From NCBI RefSeq assembly GCF_016623585.1, contig NZ_JAEHFY010000007.1:1-64000 (forward strand): a stretch of DNA of 64,000 bases. The letters run 5' to 3'. The position numbers were made by a program, and so were the translations under genes. Of this stretch, positions 63,602 through 64,000 are shown piece by piece. How positions within the stretch are numbered: position 1 is the first letter of the stretch; each line of letters starts with the position of its first letter. This DNA is from Pedobacter segetis (GTDB lineage Bacteria; Bacteroidota; Bacteroidia; Sphingobacteriales; Sphingobacteriaceae). The notes below the pieces were generated by a model. That model did not search any database, had not been told where the DNA came from, and saw nothing but the letters and a program-made list of their open reading frames with translations.

Positions 63602-63760
63602 GTCATTGGTTCATTAGGCTTTTGATAGTTGATTAAGTATTGGTTCATTAGGCTTTTGATAGTCTATTAGGCATTAAATAGTTCATTAGTCATTGGTTCA
63701 TTAGGCTTTTGATAGTCTATTAGGCATTAATTAGTTCATTAGTCATTGGTTCATTAGTCT
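63602..63760. repeat. tandem repeats, about 53-bp unit
   Basis: About three imperfect copies of a unit containing gtcattggttcattaggctt and tgatagtctattaggcatta follow each other. The copies touch without unique spacers. They lie upstream of the DUF3347 gene. Confidence 0.75.
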
Positions 63761-63777
63761 TATTATATGGAAATTAG

Positions 63778-64000
63778 ATTTAGTTCCCATTTAATAAGGT
63801 CTTGCTTCTTGCTTCTTGTATCTCATTTAGTTCCCATTAAATAAGGTCTTGAATCTTGATTCTTGAATCTCATTTAGTTCCCGTTAAATAAGGTCTTGAA
63901 TCTTGATTCTTGAATCTCATTTAGTTCCCGTTAAATAAGGTCTTGATTATTGATTCTTGTATCTCATTTAGTTCCCATTAAATAAGGTCTTGATTCTTGA
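63778..64000. repeat. tandem repeats, about 47-bp unit, reaching the window edge
   Basis: About five imperfect copies contain ttagttcccattaaataagg and tcttgattcttgaatctcat. Copies vary at a few bases (cccgtt/cccatt, tcttgaatcttg/tcttgattattg). The array continues beyond the window end. No gene is present from 63579 to 64000. Confidence 0.8.

Noticed and set aside
63602-64000. CRISPR array
   Set aside because: The repeat units touch each other with no unique spacers of even length, and no cas gene is near.

Overview
The window looks like a chromosome segment of a low-GC Bacteroidota bacterium, most likely of the Sphingobacteriaceae (Pedobacter-like). The signs are: TAnnTTTG-type -7 promoter boxes, almost no Shine-Dalgarno sequences, Bacteroidota-typical families (DUF4294, DUF3822, DUF2851, DUF6580, a plug/MG2 protein), bacillithiol deacetylase, and a cobalamin riboswitch in front of a TonB-dependent receptor. 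No rRNA, tRNA, transposase or phage gene was seen.

Layout. 0.1-6.5 kb: a 'grasp-with-spasm' peptide-maturation locus (ATP-grasp maturase, SPASM-domain partner) with its own C39-peptidase ABC exporter and HlyD adaptor; no precursor peptide is obvious, so it may lie just upstream of the window. 6.5-19.8 kb: housekeeping and stress genes (RelA/SpoT, glutathione peroxidase, bshB1, coaD, rsmD, a RecD2/Pif1-like helicase, mnmA, dinB), with two copies of a REP-like repeat near 13.1 and 16.2 kb. 19.8-23.9 kb: a B12-uptake operon (promoter, cobalamin riboswitch, BtuB-like receptor, BtuG-like beta-propeller lipoprotein, DUF6580 membrane protein). 23.9-49.7 kb: core genes (pyrE, NUDIX, yidC, pyrG, a NatAB-type ABC pair, an ECF sigma/TPR pair, thrS-infC-rpmI-rplT, ftsK, lolA, an MBL hydrolase).

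49.7-58.1 kb is the most interesting accessory region. A second C39 ABC exporter and HlyD adaptor are transcribed away from a 179-residue secreted peptide precursor with a double-glycine leader. The precursor is followed by a small membrane (immunity-like) protein, the decayed remains of what looks like a second precursor, a second small membrane protein, a GT2 glycosyltransferase, a single-chain fusion of APS kinase and sulfotransferase, and a GT61-type glycosyltransferase. The last three genes are tightly coupled. The set of parts resembles the Xanthomonas rax system (C39 exporter, adaptor, double-glycine peptide, PAPS synthesis, sulfotransferase), with glycosyltransferases added. I propose an exported peptide, or a glycan, that is sulfated by a self-contained PAPS-making and PAPS-using enzyme. 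This is an inference from gene content.

58.1-63.6 kb: small membrane proteins, a UMF1-type MFS transporter, a one-domain EamA protein, a LysR-yeiH pair and a DUF3347 lipoprotein. The window ends in two families of AT-rich tandem repeats.
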